A DNA stretch of 64,000 nucleotides from Ichthyophis bannanicus (taxonomy: Eukaryota; Chordata; Amphibia; Gymnophiona; Ichthyophiidae): assembly GCA_033557465.1 (NCBI GenBank), contig CM066043.1, positions 75,112,662 to 75,176,661 of the forward strand, read 5' to 3'. The notes beneath the pieces were generated by a model. The model did not search any database, was not told the origin of the DNA, and saw nothing but the letters and a program-made list of their open reading frames with translations. Every line of letters begins with the position of its first letter. The stretch's first letter is position 1. Positions 19,139 to 31,584 of the stretch are shown here, one piece after another. Both the position numbers and the translations under genes were made by a program.

Positions 19139-21060
19139 TTTTTAAAAAAGTGCACTAATTGTGCACACACCATTTTGGTCACTGACAGGCATAATTTGTT
19201 ACTGCAGTGTCTTGGTCCTTACCACCAACCTGTCTCATGCAATCTATGCCTGCAGATGATGAGGAAGGACCCAAAGAGCTGAGAGAAACAGAGGGGTCCC
19301 TCTAAGCCTTCAGATTCAGCATCCTTGGGCTGCATTGATGGCCTCTGCATTGATGGCTGCATTGATGGCCTCTCATGGTTCCACTGAGGCTTTATCATCA
19401 AGGGATGCCCAAGCACATTCTGAGCTAAGGGGCCAAGGTGCCATGGGTCGGAGACTCCATCGACCTCTGATTGCAATCAAGGAAGGGCCCATCATCGACT
19501 CCATCAGTGTTGAAGGGGGCATCCAAGCACTGGTCCAAAACTCATGTGCATCAGCACCGGAACTCTTCCCAATGTGATCTTGAAAGCGATGGCTGGGAGC
19601 AATCCTCTAATCTGCCCTGGCAGGAGAAATTGGCTCCCAGGGCCCCGGAGGGACACCAGATGTTTCCCGATGAACCTACCATTGTTGAATCTCCTATCAG
19701 GGGTGCCGGAGTCTGCAGTCAAAGTCTTAATTCCAGCTCCAATGCTGCCTTCAGAGATGGTGGTGGAGGAATGCCTCCAAACCCTCAAGGCCCACATGGT
19801 GGCAGTATTGGCCATGCAGCAAGCTGGCCCCCCCTGATGCCCCCAGCATCATCACCACACTCCATCCAGTGCATCCTCGAGACACACGTGCTACCCACTG
19901 AGGCAGGTGCTTTGGGTCAGTGGTCGTAATCGACACTGGTTCCCACAGCCATCTCCCTTTAACGTCTCAGGATCCGATGTCCCGGTACATTAGCAGAAGT
20001 GTTTGATGCACCATTGACCTCACCAATGCCCGCTTGTTCAGGGATGGCACCAACACTACTTCAATTTCCTCTGAGTCAGTGTCCGATGGATGGGAGACCG
20101 AGGAGTCGTCGATGTCTGACCGGGGGTCTCCGGACCTTCCCTCAGACCCCTTCCCTCTGTATAAGTGGCAACGGTCTCCTCTGGAGGATAGGTCCTTCTA
20201 GGACTTTATCAGGGACATAGTCAAAGCTATATCCTTCTGCTTGGAGTCTGAAGATGAGCCAAGGGTGGAGAAGTTGGAGATCCTCCAGTACCCTTCGGTT
20301 CCCAAGGGAGGCCATCATGGTGCCTGTGCACCAAATCCTAGAGAGGCTGCTACTGAGAATGTGGGAGAACCCCTTCATGGTGCCCGCAATCAACCAATGG
20401 CTGGACTCAATGTACCAGGTCCAGAAGCCTCAGTTGCTACATAACTCCATGGTGGTGGAATTGGTCATGAAGAGGGTCAAGAGCACCAGGACACTCCTCC
20501 GTGCCCCAGTTAGGGAGGCAAGGACCCTGGACTCCTTCAGAAGGAGATGCTTCCAGGTCTCCATGCTGGTGGCCAGGATCCTCTCATACCAGCTCTACGT
20601 GAGTATGTTCCTCAAGGACATCATGCTGGACATCATTGAGTGTTGTTCCCTCCATCCCCTTGGAGCACTTTGAATCCTTCCAAGCCCTCGTGGGCCATGG
20701 CATGGAATGCTGAAAATACATGGTCCGAGTGACTTATGATGCTTTTGAGTCAGCTGGCAAGATTATGACTGTGGGCATCACGGCATGCCGACTTGCTTGG
20801 CTCCACTCCTCCAACCTGGAACAGTGGGTCCAGGACAAGCTGGCAGATGTGCCTTGTCGGAAGAGAACCTCTTTGGGAAGCTGGTAGAGGATAGGGCAGG
20901 AGAGATCGAGAAGGAGCCAAGTAACCCTCTCCAGGCTCTCAAGACAGACCTCTGATCCCTCGCACAAGAAGTACCAGGGCAAGAAGACCTATTACCTGTA
21001 CAAATGCCACTACTACCCAAGCCCTCAGACAGCTGAGTCCTGTCCCTCAGCCAAAGCCAG
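19139..21060 (+). pseudogene. DIRS-F gag, degenerate
   Basis: The Cys/His N-terminus (C-x2-C, DRH, CLGPYH, C-x2-C) is recognisable at 19148-19250. The central Ser/Pro/His-rich region spans several frames. The C-terminal block around 20254-20640 (SMVVELVMKRVKSTR, TLDSFRRRCFQVSMLVAR) corresponds to gag of B and D. Broken by frameshifts and stops. Confidence 0.7.
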
Positions 21061-21149
21061 GAATGGATGTTTGACTGGTTCCTCAGGAGTGTAGCCAATC
21101 TGTCAGTGTCTGAAGGTGTATCCCCTCAAGTGGGGGGGGGGGTGGCTCA

Positions 21150-22975
21150 TCCATTTGCCAACAGATGGCCTCTTATCACCTCTGATACCTGGGTTCTGTA
21201 GATAGTCCAGGATGGCTACATGCTGCACTTCACCCATTTTCTGAATCCCTTCTTCATAGTGGAGCACTCCCCTGGACCCTGCTGCATTACAGCCTGCTAC
21301 AGGAGGAAATCTCCACCCTTCTGACCGAGCTCACCATCAAGCTGGTGTCCCCAGCTCAGGTCAGACAGGGTTTCTACTCCAGGTACTTCTAGTCCCCTAG
21401 AAGACAGAGTTGTTCTGGCCCATCCTGGATCTCTGGAACCTCAACCGTTCCTTGGTGCAAGAAAAGTTCAAGATGGTCTAGCTGTGGATGCTGCTTCCTT
21501 AACCTCTCAAGGATGATTGGCTATGCTTCCTGGATTTCAAGGATGTGTATATGCACATCCCAATCCATCCTGCTCAAAAAAAATGCCTCAGGTTTGTTCT
21601 GGAGGATCAGCACTAATAGTACAGAGGTACAGAGTGCTTCCCTTCGGACTGGCATTGGCACCCAGGGTCTTCATAAAATGCCTTGGGGTGTTGGCCACTT
21701 TTCTCTGAACCCTGGGGGTCTTCATCTTCTCCTACCTAGATGACTGACTCATAAAGAGTTCCACCCTGGACAGCATCCGGCAGTTGGCTTATCTCACCAT
21801 TCAGGTGCTGTAGTGGCAGAGGTTCCTGCTCAGCTATCTCAAGTCTTACCTCCAGCCTCTCAGCAGCTGGAGTTCATTGGGGCCCTCCTCAATACCGCTT
21901 GAGCTTTTTTCCTGATGGACCACATGCAGTGGCTAACAGTAGTGGTTGGTGACATCCAGTGGAAGCGCCACAGGACAGCCCAGGGGATGCTGAAGGTGCT
22001 TGGCCACATGGTCTTCACTGTACATTTAACTCCCCTGGCTCATCTCTTCATGAGGCAGGCTCAGTAGATTCTGAGCATGCAGTGGAAACAGGCCACTGGC
22101 TGCCTTCAGGACCAGGTGGTGGTTACTGCACCTCTAATACAGTCCCTCAGCTGGTGGTTGGAATCACAGAATCTGCTCATGGGTCTTCCATTTCAGGCGT
22201 TGCTGCCCCAGAGGACATTGATGAAGGATGCATCCAAGCTTGGCTGAGGGGGCTCATTTGGACTGCCTGTGCATGCAGGGTGTGTGGTCCGAGCAGGAGA
22301 GCCTGATAAACTTCCTTGAGCTCCAAGCCACAGCAAATGCCCTCCGGGCTTTCTAGATGCACCTGGCCAACCAGGTGGTTGTGATTGAATCAGGTGGTGA
22401 CATTCTATGTCAACAAGCAGGGAGGCATGGTATTGTACCTCCTGTGCTGGGACGTGGTTCGCTTGTAGAAGTTTGAAACCACTCATGGGATGGAGCTGAG
22501 GGTGACCTATCTATCTGGGGAGCTCAATGCTTTACGGATCACCTGAGCTGGGTCCTCCAGCCACACAAGTGGACCCTCAATAGGAATGTGGTGGACCGGA
22601 TCTTTCAAGAGTGGGGTACTCCCATGGCAGATCTCTTTACCACACTGCACAATGTCTAGGTGGATCAGTTCTGCTCCAGGGTGGCTTCCAGCAGCTGGTT
22701 GGCCCTGGATGCCTTCCTCCTTCACTGAAGGGTGGGCCTGCTCTACGCATATCCTCGATCTCGCTCATGATGAAGACCTTGCTGAAGCTTCAGGCTGACA
22801 AGGGCATGATGATCCTCATCGCCTCATATTGACCTAAGCAGCCATGGTTTCCCCTGTTCAGCAGGAGCCTCTCTGTCTGGGCTCCACCCCAGACCTCATC
22901 TTTCAGGAGAGTGGATCCTTGCTGCACCCCAGCATCTGGGCCCTGACCCTCATGGCTTGTATGTTGAGTGGGTAG
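21150..22975 (+). pseudogene. DIRS-F RT - RNase H - methyltransferase, degenerate
   Basis: Fragments matching D: LPFGLALAPRVFIKCLGV near 21640-21700, a Y-L-D-D followed by a stop near 21735, a VTFYVNKQGGM RNase H end near 22400, and a methyltransferase portion near 22590-22880 ending LLHPSIWALTLMAC. Stops occur throughout, including in the segment following YLDD. Confidence 0.7.
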
Positions 22976-23390
22976 TTCTCCAGGAACAAGCAGGAAGTCA
23001 GTCCTCACTTATGGGTGATGTCAACACCGACGGAGCCCACGTGGAGCAATTCCCCGGCTTTCAAAGAAAGCCTTTGGGATTGCTGACATGCATGCGTGGT
23101 CCTCTTCCTTGCCAAGGGTGCCTTCTTGCTAAGTCTCCCTTTTTCCACAGAGCCCTTGGAACGCATGTCCTCGTCCCTCGGAAAAAGTTTCTCTCTTTTT
23201 GGCCTTTTGGCCTTTTTTCCAGTTGCACCAGTCCTCTCCCATCCTCCCCGATGCCCCCGCTTCGGCTGTGGGCCAGGGGATCTATTTTTCCCTTTCTTCC
23301 TTTTTTCTTACTTCGGGCCCTTTTCGTACCCTTTTCTAACTGCTGGCCACCTCGAGGGCATTCAACCTTGCAGGGGCTCTTTTTGCCTCC

Positions 23391-25301
23391 ATGGCCTCCG
23401 GCTTCAAAAAATGTGATAGATGCTCCAAAAACATGTTGCTCACAGACACGCACAACTGTTGTCTGCGGTGCCTGGGGGCTGATCACAACCCAGAGCTCTG
23501 CTCGCTTTCCAAGAAAATGTCTGTTAAGGTCTTACAAAGCCATAAGCAGAAGTCAGATGACATTTTCCGTAAGTCAGCCCCAGAGTCCCTGGTGGTGCCC
23601 CGATCCACCACTTGTGGGGCCCCAGGCATCACTCTGACCAGGATTCGCCCGAGGTGGAACGTTGAAAAAAAGACGACTACCTTAAAGACGCTGTCAGGGG
23701 CTCCAGACAAGCATGAGCGGTCTCGCGCTCAGTCCCTTAGTCGTCCTCGGCAGTCCCGAGAGTCGGACAAGGAGCACCCTCAAAAGGTACCTTGTACAGA
23801 CACGGAGACCTCTGGCGATGGCACCTGGTCTCCTGAGGGTCATCCCGGTGAGGACCTCCTCTCCTCCTCCACGCCAGACCCAGTAACCCCGGCGTTGGTG
23901 TCCCAGGGACACACTCCTGAGTGGGAGTCCCGTATGCTGTCACTAGAGTGCAGCGTTTCTGCCTTCATAGCTGCCCAGCAGGTGCTCTTTCCCAGCATGG
24001 CTGGCTCGTGCCTCGAGACTGAGGATCCCTCGACTGTGGTCCCAAAAACTGCCTTGGAAACCCCCGAGAGCTACGGGCCTCGTGAGGGTCCTCGGCACCA
24101 GTCTCACTCGCCATCCTATTCCTCGGGGGCGAGGTCTTCCAGAGTCAGTCCCTCTGGCTCCAGATGGTCCTCGGCCACCGGACGTGGGGATCAGCCCGAC
24201 TCCAAGTCCGTCTCGGACCTCTTGGGCTGGGAATTGGATGAGGACACATCCCCTGAAACCCACGCCCATCAGGACCTTCCTTCTGACCTGTCCCCACCCA
24301 CCTCGCGAAGGCAGTCACCCCTCGAAGATACCTCCTTCTTGGTATTCATGCAGGATATGGCTCGGGCCCTCAATCTGCCCACGCAGATTGAGGAAGAGCC
24401 AAGGACAGAGGAACTCAATATTTTGCAATATGAGTCTTCCCCTAAGGGAGACTCTCATGGTTCCTGTGCCATCCATCCTGACCCAGCTGCTCCTCCGTAT
24501 GTGGGAAGCACCTGCCTCGGTCCCTATTTTCAGTGAAAGACTCGATGCCATGTACAGAGTCCAGCGTGGTCCTGGGTTTCAAAAAGGCACAGCTTCCTCA
24601 TACCTCCATGGTAGTGGAATCCACGATGCGGAAACAGAAGAACCCGAAGTCGCATTCTTCGGTTCCGCCTGGCAGACAATCCCATGCCCTTGGGCATAAG
24701 GCTTACTAGGGATCCATGCTGGCATGCCGCATCCAGGCATACCAACTATATATGGGTATGTTCCTTTGCAACCTCGCTAAAGAGCTCAGTGGTTTCTCCG
24801 CCGGCCTTGAAGGTGACCACCTTCTCAGATTTCAGACCCACCCGAGATCAGTCGCAGACTGCTCGAAATACCTTTCTTGCGCTGCATATGATGGGTTTGA
24901 GTCTTCTGCCCATATGGCAGCGGTTGGCATCGGAGCCTGGTGTCAAGCATGGTGTCAGTCCTCAGACCTAGAACAGTGGGTCCAGGAGAAACTCTTGGAT
25001 GTTCCCTGCCTTGGCGAATAACTGTTCAGCAAGCCCATGGAAGGACAAGGCAGCCAAGATTGAGACGGAGTTCATAACCCGCACCCGTCTCTCTCGGAAA
25101 ACCTCTTCCCTTCCCTGGAAGAAACAGCACAGTAAGAAACCCTTCTTTCAGAGGAAGGGGCTTCCTTACCGGAGATACCCACCCTATCCACTGGCGCTGG
25201 TGCCCAGCGGCCAAGGCAAGGGAGGCGCTCAGGGCCACCGGAAACCTAAAGGGCCCAAGACCCAACCACCAGCGCCACCCCAACCAGCTCTGGGGTTTTG
25301 A
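23391..25301 (+). pseudogene. DIRS-C gag, frameshifted
   Basis: The ATG at 23391 opens MASGFKKCDRCSKNMLLTDT and continues with H-N-C-C-L-R-CLGADH, the same Cys/His domain as D. The first frame runs to 24536; a shift near 24470 leads to the 24082-24699 frame and another near 24700 to about 25020 (FCNLAKELSGFSAGLEG), with the basic C-terminus at 24999-25301. The central region is Ser/Pro-rich with many charged residues. Confidence 0.78.
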
Positions 25302-25304
25302 TGC

Positions 25305-27190
25305 CAAATGCATAGCATCTTGTCTTTCGGCGGTGCTCCCACCAGTAGGAGGACGTCTATCCCTTTTCGCCCCCAAGTGGGAGGCCATCACCTTGTACAC
25401 CTGGTTCCTCCAGGTCATCCAGGATGGTTACAGTCTTCATCTGGACAGACTCCCCTTCTCCCCAGCGGAGCCTACTCGGCTTCCCTCACACCAGGCTTGC
25501 TTAAAGCAAGAATTGAACAACCTCCTCTGTCAATGGGCATTCGAAAGGGTCCTACTGCATCTCCGAGGTCAGGGGTTCTACTCCCGTTACTTCCTCATTC
25601 CGAAGAGGACAGGGGGCCTGCACCCCATTCTTGATCTCAGGAACCTGAACAAAGTTTTGGTGAGGGAGAAGCTCAGAATGCTATCGCTCGGCGTCCTGCT
25701 GCCCTTCCTCTGGCAGGACGATTAGCTATGCTCCTTGGATCTCAGAGATGCTTACGCCCACATCCCTGTTCATCCCAAGCACAAGAAGTACTTGCATTTC
25801 AGAGTGCAGGGGGATCACTATCAATAAAGAGTGCCCCCCTTCGGGCTGACATCTGCCTCGTGAGTCTTCACCAAATGCCTATCGGCGGCCGCAGCCTACC
25901 TCTGGGTGCAGGGCATATCCGTCTACCCTTACCTAGATGATTGGCTCGTCAAGGGCGCATCAGCCAAGGAGGCATGCCTCTCGGCATTGTGCACGGTCCT
26001 CCTCCTTGAGCACGTTTGTTTTCCTGATCAACTATTCCAAGTCCACCTTGAACCAGTGCAGGCACTGGAGTTCATCGGCGTACTGCTCGACACGGAACAG
26101 GCGACTGCCTTCCTCCCTCGAGCATGCGCGGACCGCCTAGGTGCTTTGGCTGCCGAGATCCAAAGTCGAAGCAGGGTCTTGGCGCGAGCCATGCTGTACC
26201 TTCTGAGGCACATGGCCTCAACCATACATGTCATTCCCCACACTCGCATGCGCATATGTGAGCAGCTCAATGGTGCCCCAGAGCGCAATGGTCCCAAGCC
26301 TCGCGCTGGCACTGGCATCCCATCTCGGTCTCATGCAGCCTATCCAGTTCCCTGGATTGGTGGCAGAATCTCCGAAGTTTACTTTGGGATATGCCCTTCC
26401 AGACTCTGCAACATGACCTCATCTTGATGACAGATGCCTCGCTGTCGGGCTGAGGAGCCTACTGCAACAACCTCCATACCCAGGGATGGTGGTCACCTGA
26501 GGAATTCCGACAGCAGATCAACCTGCTCAGACTTTGAGTGGTCCAGTTGGCCTTGAAGGTCTTCGAGCACCACTTGTGAGGTAAGTCTGTGTTCGTGTAG
26601 ACCAAAAATAAGGTCACAGTGTTCTACATAAACAAGGAAGGGGGTACGGGCTCCCACCTCCTCTGTCAGGAGGCAATCCTCTGCTCCTTCGCAGTGCGCC
26701 AGGGCATGACCCTAAGAGCTGTCTATCTCCCGGGCCAAGGCAATGTCCTCGCAGACAGGCTCAGCAGGCTTCTCCGCCCGCACGAGTGGCGCCTGAGTCC
26801 AGAGGTGGTTCTCCACCTGTTTCACTGCTAAGGGACTCCGTCCATAGACCTGTTCGCCAGCTCGGCAAACGCACAGCTTCCCCGCTTTTGCAGGCCAATA
26901 CCACACCCAAGCAGGGAAGCCCCAGATGTGTTCCTCCTGAACTGGACCTCCGGGCTTCTGTATGCATTTCCCCCCACTCCCCTCATAGCGAGGACCCTCC
27001 ACAATATTCAGCAGGACCGATCATTGGTGATTCTCATGGCTCCCTCATGGCCTCAACAGCCTTGATTCCTGCTTCTATTCCAACTCTTGTCGGAGCCCCC
27101 AGTCCCCCTGGGCAGTGCTCAGGGTCTTCTGACACAGGAGGAGGGATGGGTGCTTCACTCTCACCCTGTCCCAGAGCCTGCCTGTGGCTT
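25305..27190 (+). pseudogene. DIRS-C RT - RNase H - methyltransferase, broken
   Basis: The RT reads GFYSRYFLIPKRTGGLHPILD, a stop at the catalytic-Asp block near 25725, then YPYLDDWLVKG (about 25927-25960). RNase H: MTDASLSG followed by a stop near 26450, then VFYINKEGGTGSHLLCQEA at about 26619. Methyltransferase: TPSIDLFASSANAQLPRF near 26830-26890 and VILMAPSWPQQ near 27030. Shifts and stops rule out a product. Confidence 0.8.
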
Positions 27191-27234
27191 GTGTCCACTG
27201 AGAACAAAGGCGCACCACTGGGCTGCTCTCATAT

Positions 27235-28690
27235 GTAAGCGGACATATAGGGTCACATGGACCATAAAGGCCATGTGGCCCAGCAGGTGGAGAAGACAGG
27301 CAGGTAGCGACAAACGGTGCTGTACCTCTGCAGCTTAGTCCTCTGAGGTATTCTGACCTCTCCTGAGGGAGGTAGACCTTTGCCTGGAGGGTGTCTAGAT
27401 GAGCCTCTATGAACTCCAGGCACTGGGTTGGAAAGTGGGACGTGGGGTAGTTGATGATGAATCTCAGGTGCTGCAGGGCATATTACACCTCTGCAACTGT
27501 GCCTCCCCTTATGAGCCAGTTATCCAGGTAAGGAGACAAAGGTGGGCTGCAACCACCGCCAGGCACTTGGTGAAGACTCTTGGCGATAAGGCCAACCTGA
27601 AGGGCAGCACTCTGTATTGGTAGTGACCTACTCCCACCATAAAATGGAGGTATTTGCGGTGGCTGGGATGGATCAGGATGTGCATATACACATCCTTCAG
27701 GTCTAAGGAGAATAGCCAGTTTCCCTGTTGGAGGTATGGCAGCAGTGTTCCAAGGGAGAGCATCTTGAGCTTTTCCCTTACCAGTAATCTGTTCAGGTCC
27801 CACGGCCCCCTGTTCACTCAGGAACAAGGAAATACCTGGAATAGAAGCCACTGTCCCAGAGATGCTTGGGCACGGGTTCCACCACCCTTGTCCTCGAGGA
27901 GACCTTGCGAGCTTGGTGAGGAGCAGAGTCTGGTGGAGGAGAGGTCTTATGGACTCTCCTGGAAAGTAAGAGGGTGGCATCCATTGCAGGTGGAGGAGGT
28001 AGCCCTCCTTGACCACTCACAGTACCCAGGAATCGGTGGTGATTGTGGACCACCTGTGGGCAAACAGGGCCAGATGCCCCCCCTGTGGGCTGTTGGGGAC
28101 ATCCTGGGGGAGAAGAGGTCATGCCCAAGGAGTCAAAAGCTCCCCCCAGGTTGGGTCAGAGTCAGTGCCTGGGACTTGGGGGTCTTTTGCTTCTGAGGGC
28201 CATGCTCTTGCTCCTTGTGGTGTTGGCCTTGCTGCAAGGCCGAGAAGGTTTGGAACGGTGAGGTATTGCCAAAACCTCCTTTTCCTCAGGAAGAAGGGGC
28301 TTCTTCCTCATTGCCTTATTTGGCTATGCTGAGGTCTTTTTTTGAGGGTTTGATCCTTGTAAGGATCTCGGTCTCTATTTCAGCCTCCTTGTCTGCCATG
28401 GGTTTCCTGAAGAGATTTTCTCCAATACAGGGGGCATCAATAAGTTTGTCCTGAACCCATTGTTTGAGGTCAGATGACTGTAGCCATGCCTGGCATCCTG
28501 CCCCGATGCCTGCAGAAGCTACTCTGGCCAAGGACTCAAATCTGTTGTAGGCTGCTCAGGATAAAAACATCAAGCACTCCTTGACCACCGAGGCCAGAAA
28601 ACCACTGAAGGGGGTTCCCCGTCAAGGCCTGCCAAGAACTGGCGAGCTCCTTTGCCAGCTCTTTGAAGGTACATGCCGATTTCCCTGGGC
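27235..28690 (-). pseudogene. Inverted DIRS gag-RT fragment inside DIRS-C
   Basis: Read on the minus strand from 28690 downward: gag C-terminal region (CQAWLQSSDLKQWVQDKLID near 28470, then a Lys-rich tail), RT N-terminus (VKEGYLLHLQWMPPSYFPGE near 28000), LLVREKLKMLSLGTLLPYLQ near 27770, SLDLKDVYMHILIHPSHRKY near 27690, and on past LPFRLALSPRVFTKCLAVVA towards 27235. It corresponds to roughly 47150-48650 of DIRS-D. It is the only DIRS segment in the window on the minus strand. An inversion or an independent, end-less insertion are both possible. Confidence 0.78.
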
Positions 28691-28729
28691 TGTGCCCGGG
28701 ACTGCTATTTCAGAAGTAGGGCTCTCTCC

Positions 28730-29794
28730 TGCACCCCAACTTGAGGTCCCTGTCTCTTATGGTTTGGCTGCTGAAAGGCTAGCCCTAGCTCCCTTCAACC
28801 TTCAATGGAAAGTGGAAGAAGTTCTTTTGGCCTCCCGCAAGGCCTCCATGAGAAGGATGTACGCCCTCAAGTGGTGTAGCTTCTCGGTCTGGTGCGCCAA
28901 GAAGCGGGCAACCCCATTCTCCTGCTCGGTTCAGAAGGTACTCCAGTACCTACTCCACCTGTCATAGGTGGGACTAAAGTCCAACTCAGAGTGCACACTT
29001 GCTATCGCAGCACATCACTATGCCATTCAGGGAAAACCCCTCTCAGCCCAGCCCCTTGTATCATTGTTCCTACAGAGCCTCATGCTATCCAAACCCCTCA
29101 TCCACACACCAGCGGAAGAATGGGATCTCAACGCTGTGCTTTCACAGCTTACTAAGCTGCCGTTTGAGCCCCTGGTTACCTGCTACTTGTGGTACCTCTC
29201 CTCGTGGCACTCACATCAGCTTGCAGTGTAAGCGAGCTCCAGGCTCTGATGACTGAGCCCCCCTACATGAGGTTCTACAAGAATAGGGTGGTGCTCCGCA
29301 CAAACCCCAAGCTTCTGACGAAGGTGGTGTCCCCATTCCACCTCAATCAGGAGGTGGTGCTCACCACCACCTTTCCAAGGCTTCATGCTGACAAGGCAGA
29401 TGTCTTCCATACTTTGGATTGTAAAAGGGCCTTGTCCTTCTATCTGCAATGGACTCAGGGCCACTGCAAAGCACCTCAGTTTTTCATCTCCTATGACCCC
29501 AGTCGACTGGGGCTCCCAGTGACTAAGCTAACTCTGTCCAGTTGAGTGGCAGACTTCAGTGCCCTCGCCTATGAGCAGGCTGGGATCTCACTAGACCAGT
29601 GGGTCACTGCACACCACATCAGGGCTATGGCTACTTCCGGTGCAAATCTGCATTTCATGCTTGTGATGGAAATCTGCCGGGCCACCACCTGGTCTTTGGT
29701 CCATACCTTTGCAGCTCACTACTGCCCGGAGAGGGAATCCTGATGGGACAGTGTCTTTGGCCAGGCAGTATTCTGTAATCTCTTCGGGGTGTAG
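28730..29794 (+). pseudogene. DIRS-C tyrosine recombinase, broken
   Basis: The N-terminal part reads YGLAAERLALAP...ASRKASMRRMYALKWCSFSVWC and stops at 28967 in mid-domain. After a small shift it continues GLKSNSECTLAIAAHHYAIQ, TSACSVSELQAL (the catalytic Arg of TSAR is replaced by Cys), VVSPFHLNQEVVLTT, a stop near 29545, then HHIRAMATS (H-x-x-R) and AHYCPERES with the nucleophile Tyr. The stop is at 29792-29794. Loss of the first Arg is a second reason for inactivity beside the frameshifts. Confidence 0.78.
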
Positions 29795-29989
29795 GCAACT
29801 CCTGCGCTATGATCCTTCTATGTTCAGGCTACTGGAGTGCTGGTTCTCCACCAGACACTTGGGTATTGTGAGAGTCTCTCCATGGGATTTAACTGCTCCA
29901 GTTCATGGCTCACTTCTCTGGCCACTGTGGCATTTTGTACAGGTTCTTGGTAGCCTGTAGCTGGAGAGTCGCATGTGAGGACTAACTTT

Positions 29990-30186
29990 CTGCTTCTGCT
30001 GTTGTATATAGTTGATGTTTCCCTTAACCAATGTTGCCTGATCTGGGCAGCTAACGTGTACATAGTTGTAAGGTTTTAAGGATTGTATTAATTGTTCTCT
30101 GTAGCCGATTCATTCAATGTAAACCGCCCCTGATCTCCGGAAGGGGTGCTATATAAAGACTGGCTGACTGAATAAATAAATAAAGC
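29990..30186 (+). repeat. L2-type 3' tail insertion inside the DIRS-C ICR
   Basis: The two halves of the ICR (about 29960-29990 and 30187-30242) are separated by a sequence ending with CAATGTAAACCGCC...GGTGCTATATAAAG and AATAAATAAATAAA. The tail is shared with the L2-like LINE and the SINEs, so this is a short SINE or a 5'-truncated LINE. Confidence 0.65.
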
Positions 30187-30329
30187 ATGCGTAGTTACTC
30201 GTAACAGGTGTTCTCTGGGGACTGCAGGAATCAGTCCTCACAACCCTCCCTCCTCCCCTTGGAGTTGCTTCTTTACCATATTTTAATTTTTTCCATTTTA
30301 GCTATGTCATTAGACTGAGGCAAGATGGC

Positions 30330-30511
30330 ACCCTTGGGTGGGAAGGGGACCACACATGTGTGGTGTATCTCCCAAAGGCTTTTTTTTTTTTTGTTTAAAG
30401 CTGGTAAGATGCTTCTGCGCGGGCTCTGTCGGCGTCTGTGTCACCCACATGTGAGGACTGATTCCTTCTGTCCCCGGAGAACACCTGCTACAGATGAGGA
30501 ACTACGCTTTC
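30330..30511 (+). repeat. DIRS-C right inverted terminal repeat
   Basis: Diverged match to the D right end: AGATGGCACCCTTGGG, CCCAAAGGCTTT, GGCTCTGTCGGCG and CACCCACATGTGAGGACTGA. The splice-donor-like terminus has decayed to ACAGATGAGGAA. Confidence 0.75.
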
Positions 30512-31560
30512 TTGATTATGGCCTTGCGCTTGAGAGGTGTAAGCTGACTAAGAAAGGATATTCTGGAGTGATAAACACCCTTCTTAAGACCTGGAGGGGC
30601 TCCACATCCTTGACGTATGTGAGCTTCTACAGGGTCTTCAAGAGTTGGTGTTCCTGCCATCCAGAACCTGAGAAGAAGGCAAACACAATTGCTGTTGTGT
30701 CTTTCTTGCAGTCTGGGTTGGACTAGAATTTATCTCTGAACTCTCTGAAGATTCAGGTGGTGGCCCTTTCATGCTACTGGGTGTATATTCAGGGAGTGTC
30801 CTTAGTGAGACACCCTGATATATGCCACTTCCTCAAAGGAGTGTAGCAGATCTGTCCAACCATGAGTACAATTGTACTGCAGTGGAGCCTTTCTCTTGTG
30901 TTTGAAGGCACTGAAAAACCCATCCCCTTTGAGCCCCTTCGGATGGGGCTTCTCAAGGATATGACCCTGAATGTGGTAATCATGATGTTCCATCTGTCAG
31001 GTGAGTGTTGGAGGCCTTGCCCTATAGGGAACCTTTTCTGGTCATTCAATAGTGTCTGTCTCTCTGGAGACAATGCTATCCTTTCTCCTTAAGTTGCTGT
31101 CTTCCTTTCATCTTAATCATTCTGTGATTCTACTCTCCTCTTTAGAGGAAGACCTTCAGATGAACTCCTAGCTAATTTGAGGAGGGTTTAGTGAAGTTAT
31201 TTGGAGCTTACTAATTCCTTTCATCAGTTAGACCATCTGTTTGTCCTGTTCAGTGGTCCAAGGAAAGGACACACATCAGCCAATTCCTCACTTGCCTGCT
31301 AGATTAAGGAGGTTATTAGCTCAGCTTACATTCTGTGTAGGAAACGTATCCGTGGGGGAGTAGAGCTCACTCTACTAGGGCACAAGCCACTTCATGGGCA
31401 GAATCTGCCTTGGTGTCTCTGGAGGGCATTTGTAAGGCAGCTTACCTGGTCATCTCTTAGCACCTTTGTGAAACACTGCAGGTTGCATGTGTGAGCAGGC
31501 ACTGGAGCTGATGATGCCTTTGGTAGAGCAACTCTGTCCAGAGAATCCTCTTCCTCTCAT
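30512..31560 (+). pseudogene. DIRS-I tyrosine recombinase (group 2), degenerate
   Basis: The N-terminal domain GYSGVINTLLKTWRGSTSLTY and SFYRVFKSWC continues to 30726, where it stops. Later pieces in shifting frames include a run ending in FEPLRMGLLKDMTLNVV (compare FEPLKYSTLKNLMFKTVFLV in G). The region around 31300-31560 corresponds to the C-terminal catalytic part (compare 42190-42480 in G). No intact frame. It belongs to the same family as the recombinases of G and H and differs clearly from group 1. Confidence 0.65.
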
Positions 31561-31584
31561 CCTGGGTCCTTACTACTTGAATAT

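Larger units (their letters stand above)
19100..22975 (+). mobile_element. DIRS-F: old group-1 DIRS copy, truncated at both ends
   Basis: Collinear with D but strongly mutated. Gag starts near 19139 with FKKCTNCAHTILVTDRHNLL, and the conserved gag block lies near 20430-20540. RT runs about 21170-22150 (LDFKDVYMHIPIHP after correction; the YLDD equivalent near 21736), RNase H about 22150-22600 and methyltransferase about 22590-22890. It stops at the start of the recombinase region (22975), exactly where the left terminus of DIRS-C begins. No left ITR, ICR or right ITR of its own is seen. Many stops and indels; no product is possible. Confidence 0.8.
22976..30511 (+). mobile_element. DIRS-C: group-1 DIRS copy with an internal inverted fragment
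   Basis: The left terminus TTCTCCAGGAACAAGCAGGA starts inside the pol region of DIRS-F. The right terminus (about 30330-30511) carries AAGATGGCACCCTTGGG and GGGCTCTGTCGGCG, the inverted left end. Gag, RT, RNase H and methyltransferase occupy 23391-27190. A reverse-oriented gag-RT piece follows at 27235-28690, then the recombinase (28730-29794) and an ICR (about 29960-30242) broken by an L2-type tail. The ITR core is diverged (GATGTCAACACCGAC). The family is D-like: ITRs share the YY1-like GCCATCTT neighbourhood at the right end. Confidence 0.85.

Noticed and set aside
19335..20000. Tandem-like ATTGATGGC/GCATTGATGG repeats as a satellite or CRISPR-like array
   Set aside because: Only two or three short imperfect units inside decayed gag of DIRS-F; no regular spacers.
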